NCBI RefSeq assembly: GCF_000334155.1
Contig: NZ_ANNK01000054.1
Span: 1-64,000, forward strand
DNA length: 64,000 bases
Origin: Halalkalibacterium ligniniphilum
GTDB lineage: Bacteria > Bacillota > Bacilli > Bacillales > Bacillaceae_D
Direction: 5' to 3'
The translations under genes and the position numbers were made by a program. Of the stretch, positions 49,085 to 56,515 are shown piece after piece. The stretch's first letter is position 1, and each line of letters opens with the position of its first letter. The notes under the pieces are model-generated. The model had not been told where the DNA came from and did no database searches. It worked only from the letters and a program-made list of their open reading frames with translations.

Positions 49085-50140
49085 ATGGAGCGGGACGACG
49101 ATAAAATATCTGTCCGCTTAAATGGGAAAGTACAAAAAATTCGTGAGATACCAACAAAGAAGCGAGAGTTCTTTCAAAAAAAAACAGACAAGCCGTGGGA
49201 CGAGCTTTTGCCCAAACCAGATAATTTAATTGAATTTAGCAAGCATCAAGAAGAGCGGAAACGGAATGAACAACCATTTTGGGATGATGGCAATCGAGAG
49301 CAGAGTCCTAAGCTTCCATTCAAACGAAAGAAGAAAAAGAAAAGTACGGACTTCTCTTATTCTTTAAAAAATGTTCCTGTTTTATTTATTGTTGCGGTTG
49401 TTTCCGCGATTGTAGTAGGTGTCAGCTTTGGCTTTACAATGTTAACAGTTTTTACAGGAAATGAGCCTGACATCGTATCAAGTGCTGAAGCAACGAACAT
49501 TCCTCATTTTGAAGAAAAAAATACTCGGCTACCTCACTTAACTGTAGAAGTTGTACAAGGTGGCGCTTTTTCAACCCTTGAAAAAGGGCAGCAAGTCGCA
49601 GACTCAATAAAAGAAAAAAGTTTAGCAGCGGTTCTTTTCAGCCAAACCGAACCTATTTATCTATTTATGGGAATTGCTCAAGACCGTGCTAACTCGAAAG
49701 CGATTGGTCAAATTTATGAACAGAAAGGACAAGAAACCTATTTGAAATCGTACACGGTTTCACCAGCAACGATACAGGAGCAAGCTGTTGAGACAACAAC
49801 TTCCCAGTGGTTCACTCAAATGGAGGAAATTTATAAAAGAATGATTGATTTATCCGTGGATGGGATAACGGGGAGTGGGGCCCAGGTGTCGAGAGAGTCC
49901 GTTGAAGAGATTCGCCTGCAAACATTGACTCTCCATGAGCAGGAAACAAAAGCATTTGAGCGTCTTCATCCATCTGCACAGCAACACGCTACTGCATTAA
50001 GTGAGGAAATGCTCAACGCTGGGAATCATTTGGCCGCTTACCAACAACAAGGAGACGAAATGTACCTATTGGAAGCACAACAAGCGTTGCTCGAGGTACT
50101 AGCTCACTATGAATCATTCATTCAAGCTGTTTCTTCTTAA
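49085..50140 (+). CDS. spoIIB: SpoIIB-like SPOR-domain sporulation protein
   Basis: SpoIIB helps septal wall degradation and engulfment by localising to septa. This 351-residue protein has a charged cytoplasmic N-terminus ending in a Lys-rich patch, one membrane helix (residues about 98-120), and an outside part with a SPOR domain (about 148-225, LTVEVVQGGAFSTLEKGQQ and AVLFSQTEPIYLFMGIAQD). A helical C-terminus completes it. It lies directly before maf and radC, the same place as spoIIB of B. subtilis. AAAGGAGTG is the ribosome site; a TATAAT at 49031-49036 may be the -10. Confidence 0.85.
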   Translation: MERDDDKISVRLNGKVQKIREIPTKKREFFQKKTDKPWDELLPKPDNLIEFSKHQEERKRNEQPFWDDGNREQSPKLPFKRKKKKKSTDFSYSLKNVPVLFIVAVVSAIVVGVSFGFTMLTVFTGNEPDIVSSAEATNIPHFEEKNTRLPHLTVEVVQGGAFSTLEKGQQVADSIKEKSLAAVLFSQTEPIYLFMGIAQDRANSKAIGQIYEQKGQETYLKSYTVSPATIQEQAVETTTSQWFTQMEEIYKRMIDLSVDGITGSGAQVSRESVEEIRLQTLTLHEQETKAFERLHPSAQQHATALSEEMLNAGNHLAAYQQQGDEMYLLEAQQALLEVLAHYESFIQAVSS

Positions 50141-50177
50141 CTGACAAAAAACAGGGATAATCCTGTTTTTTTGTCAG
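50141..50177 (+). terminator. terminator of spoIIB
   Basis: CTGACAAAAAACAGG and CCTGTTTTTTTGTCAG form a nearly perfect palindrome starting at the base after the stop; T-rich on both sides, so it can work in both directions. Confidence 0.85.
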
Positions 50178-50226
50178 TCGATAACAGATAATGTAATATT
50201 TCTAGGCTGTCTAGCTGCAATTAAGT

Positions 50227-50256
50227 GTCTACTAACGTAGCAAACATATAGTAGAC
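50227..50256. repeat. 8-bp inverted repeat upstream of maf
   Basis: GTCTACTA (50227-50234) and TAGTAGAC (50249-50256) are perfectly complementary with a 14-nt loop. GGCTGTCTAGCTGC just upstream resembles the start of the Bacillaceae dispersed repeat at 41969. It is either a relic repeat end or a small operator; no function can be assigned. Confidence 0.45.
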
Positions 50257-50306
50257 CGATTAAAATTCAGACTTTTTCGAAAATGAATTGAGGGTTTTAG
50301 CGAAAT

Positions 50307-50336
50307 TTGGTATTCTAAGTACAGACCTTGTACAAT
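50307..50336 (+). promoter_or_regulatory. candidate sigma-A promoter for maf-radC
   Basis: TTGGTA (50307-50312), an 18-nt spacer and TACAAT (50331-50336) lie 45 nt before the maf start. Confidence 0.5.
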
Positions 50337-50380
50337 AATGATGTAGTCTTTTACATTTTTATTGGAAGAGGTGTCCCTTC

Positions 50381-50971
50381 ATGAAACCATTTATTTTAGC
50401 CTCAGGCTCCCCGAGACGAAAACAACTTCTTGAACAAGTCCACTACACCTTTCAAGTCGTTACAAGCTCAATTGATGAACAGATTGATCCTACTCTTACA
50501 CCTGAACAAACGGTTCAGCAATTAGCGCTTCAAAAAGCAAAGGATATAGCGATACAATACCCTGACGCCGTTGTTTTAGGCGCGGATACAGTTGTCGCTT
50601 ACGAAGATCATATTCTTGGAAAACCGAGCGAACAAATGGAAGCAAAAGAGATGCTTTCCATGCTAGCTGGAAAAGCACATAACGTTTTTACAGGCGTTGC
50701 GTTGGTTTTCAATCAAGAATTTGAGACATTTGCTGAGAGGACAAGCGTTCAATTTTGGCCGTTAACAGAAGAAGAAATCAATGCGTATGTGGAAAGCGGC
50801 GAACCCTTTGATAAGGCAGGGTCCTATGGTATTCAAGGATTTGGATCTTATTTGGTCAAAGAAATAAAAGGAGATTATTTTAACGTCGTAGGCTTACCGC
50901 TCGCTCGAACGATGAGGGCTCTAGAAAAATTTGGTGTAAATGTCCCGTTCGAAAAAAATAGGATTTCCTGA
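50381..50971 (+). CDS. maf: Maf nucleotide pyrophosphatase
   Basis: Maf hydrolyses non-canonical or pyrimidine nucleoside triphosphates (dTTP/UTP type) to monophosphates. The 196 residues have the signature ILASGSPRRKQLLEQ at the N-terminus, VLGADTVV with the catalytic Asp, LGKPSEQMEAKEML, and DKAGSYGIQGFGS. In Bacillus it is linked to septum formation and sits next to radC and the mre genes. AAGAGGTGTC gives the ribosome site. Confidence 0.96.
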   Translation: MKPFILASGSPRRKQLLEQVHYTFQVVTSSIDEQIDPTLTPEQTVQQLALQKAKDIAIQYPDAVVLGADTVVAYEDHILGKPSEQMEAKEMLSMLAGKAHNVFTGVALVFNQEFETFAERTSVQFWPLTEEEINAYVESGEPFDKAGSYGIQGFGSYLVKEIKGDYFNVVGLPLARTMRALEKFGVNVPFEKNRIS

Positions 50972-51116
50972 CTTTTTAAGCGTGTCAATATGTTCAACGA
51001 TAATTGATGGTGACTCTTTTTTACTTTCTTCCGTTCCCCTATTGTAAAAAAACACTCCGTAATTTTTACATGATTCAACAGGACTCCGTACAAGTTAAGA
51101 AAGGAGAAATGCCCTT

Positions 51117-51527
51117 TTGACTGACTCAACATTACTTATCCGAGATGTCCCTCTCCGAGAACGACCGCGGGAGCGAATGCGAATGGAAGGGCCGCAGTCT
51201 TTGTCTAATCAAGAAATATTGGCAATTATGTTACGTACAGGTACGAAAAATGAGTCTGTGTTACAATTAGCTCAGCATGTTCTCGCCCATTTTGATGGAT
51301 TACCTCTTTTAAAGGAGGCGACGGTAGAGGAACTTTGTCAAATTCGTGGCATTGGGGATGCGAAAGCCGTTGAAATTTGTGCAGCAATTGAATTAGGTCG
51401 TCGTATGCACAGCATGCAAAATGAAGACCGATACGTAATTCGCTCTCCTGAAGATGCTTCTCGGTATGTGATGGAGGATATGCGGTTCTTACAACAAGAA
51501 CATTTTGTTTGTACTTACTTCACATAA
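51117..51527 (+). pseudogene. radC: radC, 5' part, interrupted by the prophage-like element
   Basis: RadC-family (DNA repair-associated) proteins have a helix-hairpin-helix region and a C-terminal JAB/MPN metalloprotease-like domain of about 110 residues. Here the N-terminal part is normal (MRMEGPQSLSNQEILAIMLR, IRGIGDAKAVEICAAIELGR, IRSPEDASRYVMEDMRFLQQ) but the frame ends EHFVCTYFT and stop, where intact homologues continue with LYLNTKN-like sequence. The 136-residue remnant lacks the whole metal-binding domain. The stop is 3 nt from the integrase gene end, so the break is the left attachment junction. Start is TTG with AAGGAGAAAT. Confidence 0.92.
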
Positions 51528-51530
51528 ATA
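51495..51530. other. probable left attachment junction (attL) in radC
   Basis: Homology to RadC stops after the codons for EHFVC (about 51498-51512), and integrase-side sequence begins before 51530. The crossover must lie in this interval. The exact core cannot be read without the right junction, which is outside the window. Confidence 0.6.
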
Positions 51531-52931
51531 CTAATGAAATTGAACGTGTGAAATTATTATTCCGATACCGTTTTTGTCTAATTCGATTCTTTCTATAAAC
51601 ATGTTTAAAAATTGTTTTTTTTCTTCTGAAGTTAATTTAGACCAGTTTCGCTTCATGTTAGTAACAATCTTTTTAATCGTTTCTGCATCATAATCATCAT
51701 CATCATTGCTGGAAGGTTTAATTCTTTCCAGTTTCTTTTTTGTGTCAGCTAATAAGGTTTTTGTTTCATTCATCCTAGAAGTAAACTCTTCATCAGTAAT
51801 CCAATCAGCAGACCATGCTTTTTGGTATTTTTCACGTTGCTTTTCAATCTGCTTTAATTCTTTGTATAGTTTTTCATGTTCATCCTTGTTTTCATCTGTA
51901 ACTTTTGGTAGCTGTTCAAATGTAAAAGCGTTCATGTAATCAACAAGAATTTTTTCTATCTTTTTTTCATTCACGCCAAAAGGTTTACGTTTATTCAAAG
52001 CGCAGGCTTGACAGCGGTAACGATTCGAAACCTGAATTTGCTCTTCATTTTTTCTTTTCCACATTGAACGTTCACTTGTTAATCGATTTCCACAATTAGG
52101 ACAAATTAATTTCATCTGAAAGATAAAAATGGAGCTTGTATCTCTCTTCTTGAAATTTTGTCGGTTATATAAAAGCTTTTGCAGGTGAGCCCATTCCTCT
52201 TTACTTAGATAGGGTTCGTGTGTATCTTCCACAATCTCATCAAGCCACTTTGTAGCTCCGTAATAGACGGGGTTTTGTAAGATGTCTAATAGAGTTCTTA
52301 TGTGCCACTTATACCCGCGTTTTGGCGGCATAGGACTGTTATCCATGTAATCAGACAGTCCTCGAATCGAATAACCCTCTTTGATTTTTTCTACCATCTT
52401 TAAATACCAGTTACCTTGATCTTCATCCTTCACTAAACGGTTATTTTCTTTCTTATAACCAAACGGAGCAGGAGCGCTCCATTGCCCTTGCCTAGCTTTT
52501 TCTATTTGCCCCATCCTAACACGCTCACCTAGATTTTCTCTTTCCCACTGAGCCATTGCTGCAACGAGAGTGATAAATAAACGACCAATCGCTGAACCAG
52601 TATCATAAACTTCTGTAGCAGACTTAAACGTGCAATTACTCTTTTCAAATACATCTAAAAGTTTGTACAAATCTACGACAGAACGAGTGAGTCGATCTAA
52701 TCGATAGACTAAGACTGTATTAATCAAGCCTTGTTCAATGTGAGAAAGCATAAGCTCAAGTTGTGGACGGTTGGTGTCTTTAGCTGATAATCCTTCATCT
52801 ACGTAAAATTTAAAATCATCCCAGTCGTGAACCCGGCAGAATGCTTTAAGTTTTTCCCTCTGTGCTGATATTGAGAATCCCTCACGAACTTGTTCTTCTG
52901 TGCTGACTCGTATATAAATAGCGACAGTCAT
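51531..52931 (-). CDS. large serine integrase
   Basis: Site-specific recombinase that integrates and excises the element. The 466 residues start MTVAIYIRVST, with the catalytic Ser at position 10, followed by the resolvase domain (to about 140; LVYRLDRLTRS and AMAQWERENLGERVRMGQ). The recombinase domain (about 155-260), a zinc ribbon with CPNCGNRL and a later CQAC pair, and a coiled coil (KELKQIEKQREKYQKA) complete it. GGAGG lies 11 nt before ATG 52931; a GTG at 52943 overlaps it and is less likely. It is oriented toward the radC junction, typical of serine-integrase prophages. Confidence 0.95.
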   Translation of the reverse strand: MTVAIYIRVSTEEQVREGFSISAQREKLKAFCRVHDWDDFKFYVDEGLSAKDTNRPQLELMLSHIEQGLINTVLVYRLDRLTRSVVDLYKLLDVFEKSNCTFKSATEVYDTGSAIGRLFITLVAAMAQWERENLGERVRMGQIEKARQGQWSAPAPFGYKKENNRLVKDEDQGNWYLKMVEKIKEGYSIRGLSDYMDNSPMPPKRGYKWHIRTLLDILQNPVYYGATKWLDEIVEDTHEPYLSKEEWAHLQKLLYNRQNFKKRDTSSIFIFQMKLICPNCGNRLTSERSMWKRKNEEQIQVSNRYRCQACALNKRKPFGVNEKKIEKILVDYMNAFTFEQLPKVTDENKDEHEKLYKELKQIEKQREKYQKAWSADWITDEEFTSRMNETKTLLADTKKKLERIKPSSNDDDDYDAETIKKIVTNMKRNWSKLTSEEKKQFLNMFIERIELDKNGIGIIISHVQFH

Positions 52932-52947
52932 AGTTGATTTCACCTCC

Positions 52948-53622
52948 TTAATATAATTTAGTTGCTTGTATTACACGGCCTAATATTTCTATGTGATCTT
53001 CCTTCAAATCATAAGTTGTAGGTTGATAAGAAGGATTGTTACTCATTGGAATTAAAGTAATATAATTTTTATTCATAATAACTTTTTTTAGAGTTACTTC
53101 CGAAGAATTGATGCGGATTGCCGCTATCTGCCCATTTTCTACTGAGGGTGTGCATTCACAAAGAACATAAGAACCTTCCTGAAATTCTAAATTCATGGAA
53201 TTGCCGCTTACTTTAAGATAAAAATACTCTTTACCATGAGATAAAAACGTATTAAGTACCGGTAGGTATCCCTCAATATTCTCATCTGCGAAGATAGGCT
53301 CTCCTGCAGGTATTGTGCCAAGGATTGGAACTTGAGTGATGTTTGAATGGTCATTGTTTATAACTTCATACAGTGACGGTTCTTCTCTCACAAAGTTTCG
53401 CGACTTGCCGTGTGCATCACTGTCATAGTTCTTATCAGAAAAAATATCATCTAATTCGACATTGTAAACTTTAGCTAATTTTCTGATCGTATTTAAACTT
53501 GGAGTACGCTTTTCGTTCTCATAATGGTTGTATGTTTGTTTAGACACCCCAATTCTTTTTGCTACCTCTTCTTGGGTCCAACCTTCAATTTTTCGTAATT
53601 GTTTTAATTTTTCTCCATACAT
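52948..53622 (-). CDS. LexA/CI-like phage repressor
   Basis: A 224-residue lysogeny repressor. An HTH_3 domain lies at residues 5-60 (GWTQEEVAKRIGVSKQTYNHYE). A linker carries the Ala-Gly self-cleavage site in TIPAGEP (residues 106-107). The S24 peptidase-like domain has the Ser in VSGNSMNLE (142) and the Lys in VTLKKV (179), so RecA-stimulated autocleavage and SOS induction are expected. AAAGGGGCGA precedes the ATG. It is 17 nt from the integrase gene on the same strand and divergent from the Cro-like gene. Confidence 0.94.
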   Translation of the reverse strand: MYGEKLKQLRKIEGWTQEEVAKRIGVSKQTYNHYENEKRTPSLNTIRKLAKVYNVELDDIFSDKNYDSDAHGKSRNFVREEPSLYEVINNDHSNITQVPILGTIPAGEPIFADENIEGYLPVLNTFLSHGKEYFYLKVSGNSMNLEFQEGSYVLCECTPSVENGQIAAIRINSSEVTLKKVIMNKNYITLIPMSNNPSYQPTTYDLKEDHIEILGRVIQATKLY

Positions 53623-53647
53623 TTTTTATTCGCCCCTTTCAAAACTA

Positions 53648-53676
53648 ATAATAAGGAAATTATTAGTGGATGTCAA
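53648..53676 (-). promoter_or_regulatory. repressor promoter, leftward
   Basis: On the minus strand, TTGACA (53676-53671), a 17-nt spacer and TATTAT (53653-53648) precede the repressor by about 25 nt. The -35 overlaps the operator palindrome at 53671-53689. Confidence 0.8.
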
Positions 53677-53689
53677 CAATACGTTGACA
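53671..53689. promoter_or_regulatory. repressor operator palindrome O1
   Basis: TGTCAAC (53671-53677) and GTTGACA (53683-53689) form a perfect 7-bp dyad with a 5-bp centre, overlapping the -35 of the repressor promoter. It shares the GTCAAC half-site with the sites to the right. Confidence 0.7.
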
Positions 53690-53718
53690 ATTTATAAAAA
53701 AATAATGTAATTTGCAAG

Positions 53719-53747
53719 TTGACAACGCCTATCTGTTGATTTATTAT
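53719..53747 (+). promoter_or_regulatory. early promoter, rightward (Cro-like gene)
   Basis: TTGACA (53719-53724), a 17-nt spacer and TATTAT (53742-53747) lie about 50 nt before the Cro-like start. It has the same hexamers as the repressor promoter, and the spacer contains an operator arm. Confidence 0.85.
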
Positions 53748-53767
53748 AAAGTCAACAGATAGGCGAC
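53726..53767. promoter_or_regulatory. inverted operator pair O2/O3 over the early promoter
   Basis: CGCCTATCTGTTGA (53726-53739) and TCAACAGATAGGCG (53752-53765) are perfect 14-bp inverted arms separated by 12 bp that contain the -10. The right arm extends to GTCAACAGATAGGCGAC (53751-53767). Confidence 0.8.
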
Positions 53768-53796
53768 AACATTCTACAATGAAGGGGGGTGTAGAT

Positions 53797-53982
53797 TTGG
53801 GGAGTATTTTAGAGGAAAAAAGAAAAGAATTAAACTTAACGCAAGAAGAAATGGCAAAACAGCTTGGAGTAACTAGACAATATTATAATGCGATTGAAAA
53901 TAATAAAAAACAGCCTTCTGTTGATCTTGCAAAACAATTGGGAGCTATTGTGGGCATTGAATGGACTATTTTTTTTACTTAG
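53797..53982 (+). CDS. Cro-like HTH regulator
   Basis: A small HTH_3 DNA-binding protein, the first gene of the rightward early operon. The HTH covers most of it (LNLTQEEMAKQLGVTRQYY and AIENNKKQPSVDLAKQLG). AAGGGGGG at 53782-53789 lies 7 nt before TTG 53797, giving 61 residues; the ATG at 53779 precedes this site and is unlikely to be used. It is divergent from the repressor and flanked by matching operators, so a Cro or early-gene switch role is likely. Confidence 0.87.
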   Translation: MGSILEEKRKELNLTQEEMAKQLGVTRQYYNAIENNKKQPSVDLAKQLGAIVGIEWTIFFT

Positions 53983-53985
53983 TTA

Positions 53986-54002
53986 GTCAACATATAGGCG
54001 AC
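53986..54002. promoter_or_regulatory. distal operator O4 after the Cro-like gene
   Basis: GTCAACATATAGGCGAC matches the O3 sequence GTCAACAGATAGGCGAC at 16 of 17 bases in the same orientation, 235 bp away. It lies between the Cro-like gene and the next small gene. Confidence 0.75.
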
Positions 54003-54020
54003 TTTTGGAGGTGAGGCCTA

Positions 54021-54155
54021 ATGGAATCAGTAACTAAGGTAAGTAAGCAGGTTTTAAAGAAGCAATTATTGCAAGAGATCTACTTAGAGGTTAGCAAAAT
54101 TCACCAAGGGAAGGTGTGTGGTGATGAATCAACCAAGCGAAGCTACCAAACTTAA
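54021..54155 (+). CDS. small early phage protein, 44 residues
   Basis: A 44-codon frame starting MESVTKVSKQ with an excellent GGAGGTGA (54007-54014) 6 nt upstream of the ATG. Basic and helical; I do not recognise it. It overlaps the next small gene by 32 nt in another frame. Confidence 0.6.
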   Translation: MESVTKVSKQVLKKQLLQEIYLEVSKIHQGKVCGDESTKRSYQT

Positions 54156-54279
54156 AATGCTTGAGTTTTTCATGAGGACTTCTGTTCCAAGAATTCTTAA
54201 AGAAATTGAGGAGGAGAAACAAAAGAAGGAGGTACAAAATGACAACAGGCGAAATGCTCGGCTTCACGAACCGGTTTAA
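54124..54279 (+). CDS. small early phage protein, 51 residues
   Basis: A 51-codon frame, MNQPSEATKLKMLEFFMRTS, with a GGAAGGTG-type site upstream. The LEFFMRTSVPRI segment resembles short proteins often found behind Cro genes in Firmicutes prophages, as far as I recall. Function unknown. It overlaps both neighbours. Confidence 0.6.
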   Translation: MNQPSEATKLKMLEFFMRTSVPRILKEIEEEKQKKEVQNDNRRNARLHEPV

Positions 54280-54460
54280 GGAGATTATGACTTGTAAATC
54301 TTATCAACTAAAGCAAAAGCGTTTGGCAAATCTTATGTCTGATTTGGAACGCCTTTATCAAATACCGCTGTTTGGTCATGAGAGAATTCAAGATTTTCAA
54401 AAGAAGAATCCTTTCGTCATCCAGTTGTATGGCACCGTGTCAGCAGCGAGAAGTTTATAA
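54239..54460 (+). CDS. early phage protein, 73 residues
   Basis: A 73-residue product beginning MTTGEMLGFTNRFKEIM. AAGGAGGT at about 54226-54232 lies 6 nt before ATG 54239. It is helical, with a conserved-looking C-terminus (ERLYQIPLFG). Unknown function. A run of 13 A residues (54459-54471) begins at its stop codon and precedes the next ribosome site. Confidence 0.65.
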   Translation: MTTGEMLGFTNRFKEIMTCKSYQLKQKRLANLMSDLERLYQIPLFGHERIQDFQKKNPFVIQLYGTVSAARSL

Positions 54461-54482
54461 AAAAAAAAAAAGGGGTGTTACT

Positions 54483-54695
54483 TTGAAAGGTTACGATAAA
54501 ATCGGAAATTTCGGTCAGATTGTTTTTGATAAGGTCCACAAGCAACACCTGGCATCAATGGGTGCTGAGATGAAAAAGCAATATGAACGTGACCAGGTTA
54601 AGTCAGTTAAAGCAAACAATGTGGAAAGTTGCATCGAGGTCCGGTTTTTAAATGGTGACTTGTTTAAATATCTGCCGAATGGCACTTGGTATTGA
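54483..54695 (+). CDS. early phage protein, 70 residues
   Basis: Start TTG at 54483 with AAAAGGGGTG a few bases upstream. The product MKGYDKIGNFGQIVFDKVH...VRFLNGDLFKYLPNGTWY ends in a beta-hairpin resembling the small KTSC-like C-termini (YLPNGTWY) seen in phage proteins. Function unknown; co-directional with the early operon. Confidence 0.65.
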   Translation: MKGYDKIGNFGQIVFDKVHKQHLASMGAEMKKQYERDQVKSVKANNVESCIEVRFLNGDLFKYLPNGTWY

Positions 54696-54711
54696 GAGGG
54701 GTTAAGAACAA

Positions 54712-55017
54712 ATGAGTGAGTCAAAAAATAACATTCGGTTACGAGACACCGTTGAAGGTTTAGAACTTCACATTTCTAAAATTGGAATTGTTGATAACGA
54801 AACTGCCAAAAAAACCCTAAGTGAAGATGCCAGTCAGTTGAAAGAATTCAAAAAAGAAACCTCTGCTGGAACAGAGGCTGAAAATATCACTTTGGCATCA
54901 AATTATAAGTTAGAACCAAGCGAGTTTAAGCAAATGCTAGATAAGGCTCCTAAAGGTTTAGTTACAGATGAACCGTTGCCACTTAAACCGTATACCGTTT
55001 CCAAGGAATACGACTAG
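54712..55017 (+). CDS. hypothetical phage protein, 101 residues
   Basis: An acidic, mostly helical 101-residue protein (MSESKNNIRLRDTVEGLEL...) preceded by GAGAGGGG. I do not recognise a domain. Its 3' end overlaps the convergent gene at 54983-55240 by 35 nt. Confidence 0.6.
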   Translation: MSESKNNIRLRDTVEGLELHISKIGIVDNETAKKTLSEDASQLKEFKKETSAGTEAENITLASNYKLEPSEFKQMLDKAPKGLVTDEPLPLKPYTVSKEYD

Positions 55018-55240
55018 GATCAATTTTAGATAAGAAATTCACAATATCTTTTCTGCCCTGATAAGTAGGTCTACCACGTGAATTTTGGGCCATTAGAATT
55101 AACGGCATTCCTGGAAAATGCCTTGAGAAACCAGTTCTAGCTTCATCGATAGAGTGAGATGAGTTTAGAACATGACTTTTTACAACAACGATTGCAAATG
55201 TAACGCCTTGCTCACGAACTACGGCACCATCAAATTGCAT
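54983..55240 (-). CDS. hypothetical phage protein on the opposite strand
   Basis: An 85-residue leftward protein, MQFDGAVVREQGVTFAIVVV..., with a very strong AAGGGGGGTG 6 nt before its ATG (55240). The pattern MPLILMAQNSRGRPTYQGRKDIVNFL looks like a conserved small protein carried by several Bacillus prophages, and it seems real despite running against the early operon. Function unknown. It is the only leftward gene to the right of the repressor in the window. Confidence 0.72.
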   Translation of the reverse strand: MQFDGAVVREQGVTFAIVVVKSHVLNSSHSIDEARTGFSRHFPGMPLILMAQNSRGRPTYQGRKDIVNFLSKIDPSRIPWKRYTV

Positions 55241-55322
55241 AAAGACACCCCCCTTCCTATTTCCATTATTCGACATAGTTTGTGGGGATTCCTGTAAAAA
55301 TTATAAAAGGAGGAATAAGCTC

Positions 55323-55535
55323 ATGATCAGAATCTATGACAATCCAACTCTTAGAAGTTATTTAACTCTTTTAAGATTAGAAGCAATGTTGGTTCAAACA
55401 GCAGAGTTGCTTGAAAAGAAAGGTCACCACGTTGAAAAACGTGAAATCCTGCAAGCGAAGAAAGCTATTCGGATCCGTCGAGTATGCATGAAGGGTGCGT
55501 TGAGGTTGAAGGAAGCACAGCTTAAAGTTTCATAG
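55323..55535 (+). CDS. hypothetical phage protein, 70 residues
   Basis: A basic helical 70-residue protein (MIRIYDNPTLRSYLTLLRLE...) with AAAGGAGGAAT before the ATG. No domain recognised. Confidence 0.65.
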   Translation: MIRIYDNPTLRSYLTLLRLEAMLVQTAELLEKKGHHVEKREILQAKKAIRIRRVCMKGALRLKEAQLKVS

Positions 55536-55582
55536 TTGACTCTTTATATGCACATCTAAGCGTTTGAAAGGGGGTGAGTAAA

Positions 55583-55747
55583 TTGGGAGATTTAGGAGTT
55601 TCTGGTTGTTTGAAAATTGCGATATGTGATGGAGAAAATCAGACCAATACTTGGTTGCAAAACAATCCAGATGTCGAAGTGGTCGATATTAAGTTTTCAT
55701 CCACAGAAGATGCAGAGATGGTCATGATCATTTATAGAAAGGAGTAA
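55583..55747 (+). CDS. Cse60-like small protein
   Basis: A 54-codon frame with TTG start and AAAGGGGGTGAG upstream. The sequence LKIAICDGENQTNTWLQNNP then EVVDIKFSSTEDAEMVMIIY follows the pattern of the small Cse60-type proteins (short, one alpha/beta unit, IDIKFS core) common in Firmicutes phages and sporulation genes. The match is from pattern only. The stop is 4 nt before the next gene. Confidence 0.6.
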   Translation: MGDLGVSGCLKIAICDGENQTNTWLQNNPDVEVVDIKFSSTEDAEMVMIIYRKE

Positions 55748-55751
55748 AGCA

Positions 55752-56027
55752 ATGAACGCAGCGCAAGCGAGAAAGGTAACTGAGCAAAACTTAGAAAAGT
55801 TAGCAGAGACACAATTGAACGATGCGATCGCTGAATTGAGTCGATTGATAAAAGATGCGGCAGAAAAAGGTCATTCTAATGTAAGGATTTATGTGGACCA
55901 ATTTTCAGCTCTTCGAAAGTTGGGATACGACAAACAAGTGGTTGGGCATTTCAAAAACCTAGGTTTCGGAGTGGAAACAGCAAACTGGGGAGCCACAGAA
56001 AAGGTCATTCGAGTCTATTGGGATTAG
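55752..56027 (+). CDS. hypothetical phage protein, 91 residues
   Basis: A 91-residue protein with an N-terminal helical half (EQNLEKLAETQLNDAIAELS) and a beta-rich C-terminal half (NVRIYVDQFSALRKLGYDK, IRVYWD). GAAAGGAG precedes the ATG. No domain assigned; its position suggests a replication-accessory role. Confidence 0.65.
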   Translation: MNAAQARKVTEQNLEKLAETQLNDAIAELSRLIKDAAEKGHSNVRIYVDQFSALRKLGYDKQVVGHFKNLGFGVETANWGATEKVIRVYWD

Positions 56028-56106
56028 AAAAGCCGCCTTGGCAGAGGCGACTCATAGCAATACGTATTCGGTGTTAGTATACCACAAATTAGGAGGTCGT
56101 AAATAG

Positions 56107-56502
56107 ATGATAAAAAATCCAGCCGAGGCAAATGGTAGGTTCCGAGAGGTTCAAGAGTTGAAAGTACAGCGTTCCAACATAAAAGTCCAGGAAGATCAGC
56201 GCAATGAGTTGTTAATGTCGTATGTCAAAAAGACTGGCCCAGTTATGGTTTATAAGGGTGACCAGGCTGTGATATTAGAAGTGAAGCCCAAGACCGTTAA
56301 AAAGTTGGACAAGGCTGCTCTTGCTGAATCGCTTGGGTTAAGTGTAAAACAGCTGTCTGCTGCCACAATGGCCAAGCTTGTTGAAAAAGGTCAACTTACA
56401 AGTGGACGCATTGCTGAATTTGAAAAAGTGGAAGTGACGGATCGTCTAGCACAACGCAAGGCGAGAAAGCGTGAAGTGGAACAATTTCGCAATCAAAAAT
56501 AG
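56107..56502 (+). CDS. hypothetical phage protein, 131 residues
   Basis: A basic 131-residue protein, AGGAGGTCGTAAATAG upstream. Residues about 75-125 contain ALAESLGLSVKQLSAATMAK and a Lys/Arg-rich tail. No recognised domain; adjacent to the ssDNA-related genes, so nucleic acid binding is possible but not shown. Confidence 0.65.
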   Translation: MIKNPAEANGRFREVQELKVQRSNIKVQEDQRNELLMSYVKKTGPVMVYKGDQAVILEVKPKTVKKLDKAALAESLGLSVKQLSAATMAKLVEKGQLTSGRIAEFEKVEVTDRLAQRKARKREVEQFRNQK

Positions 56503-56515
56503 GAGGTAGATACCT

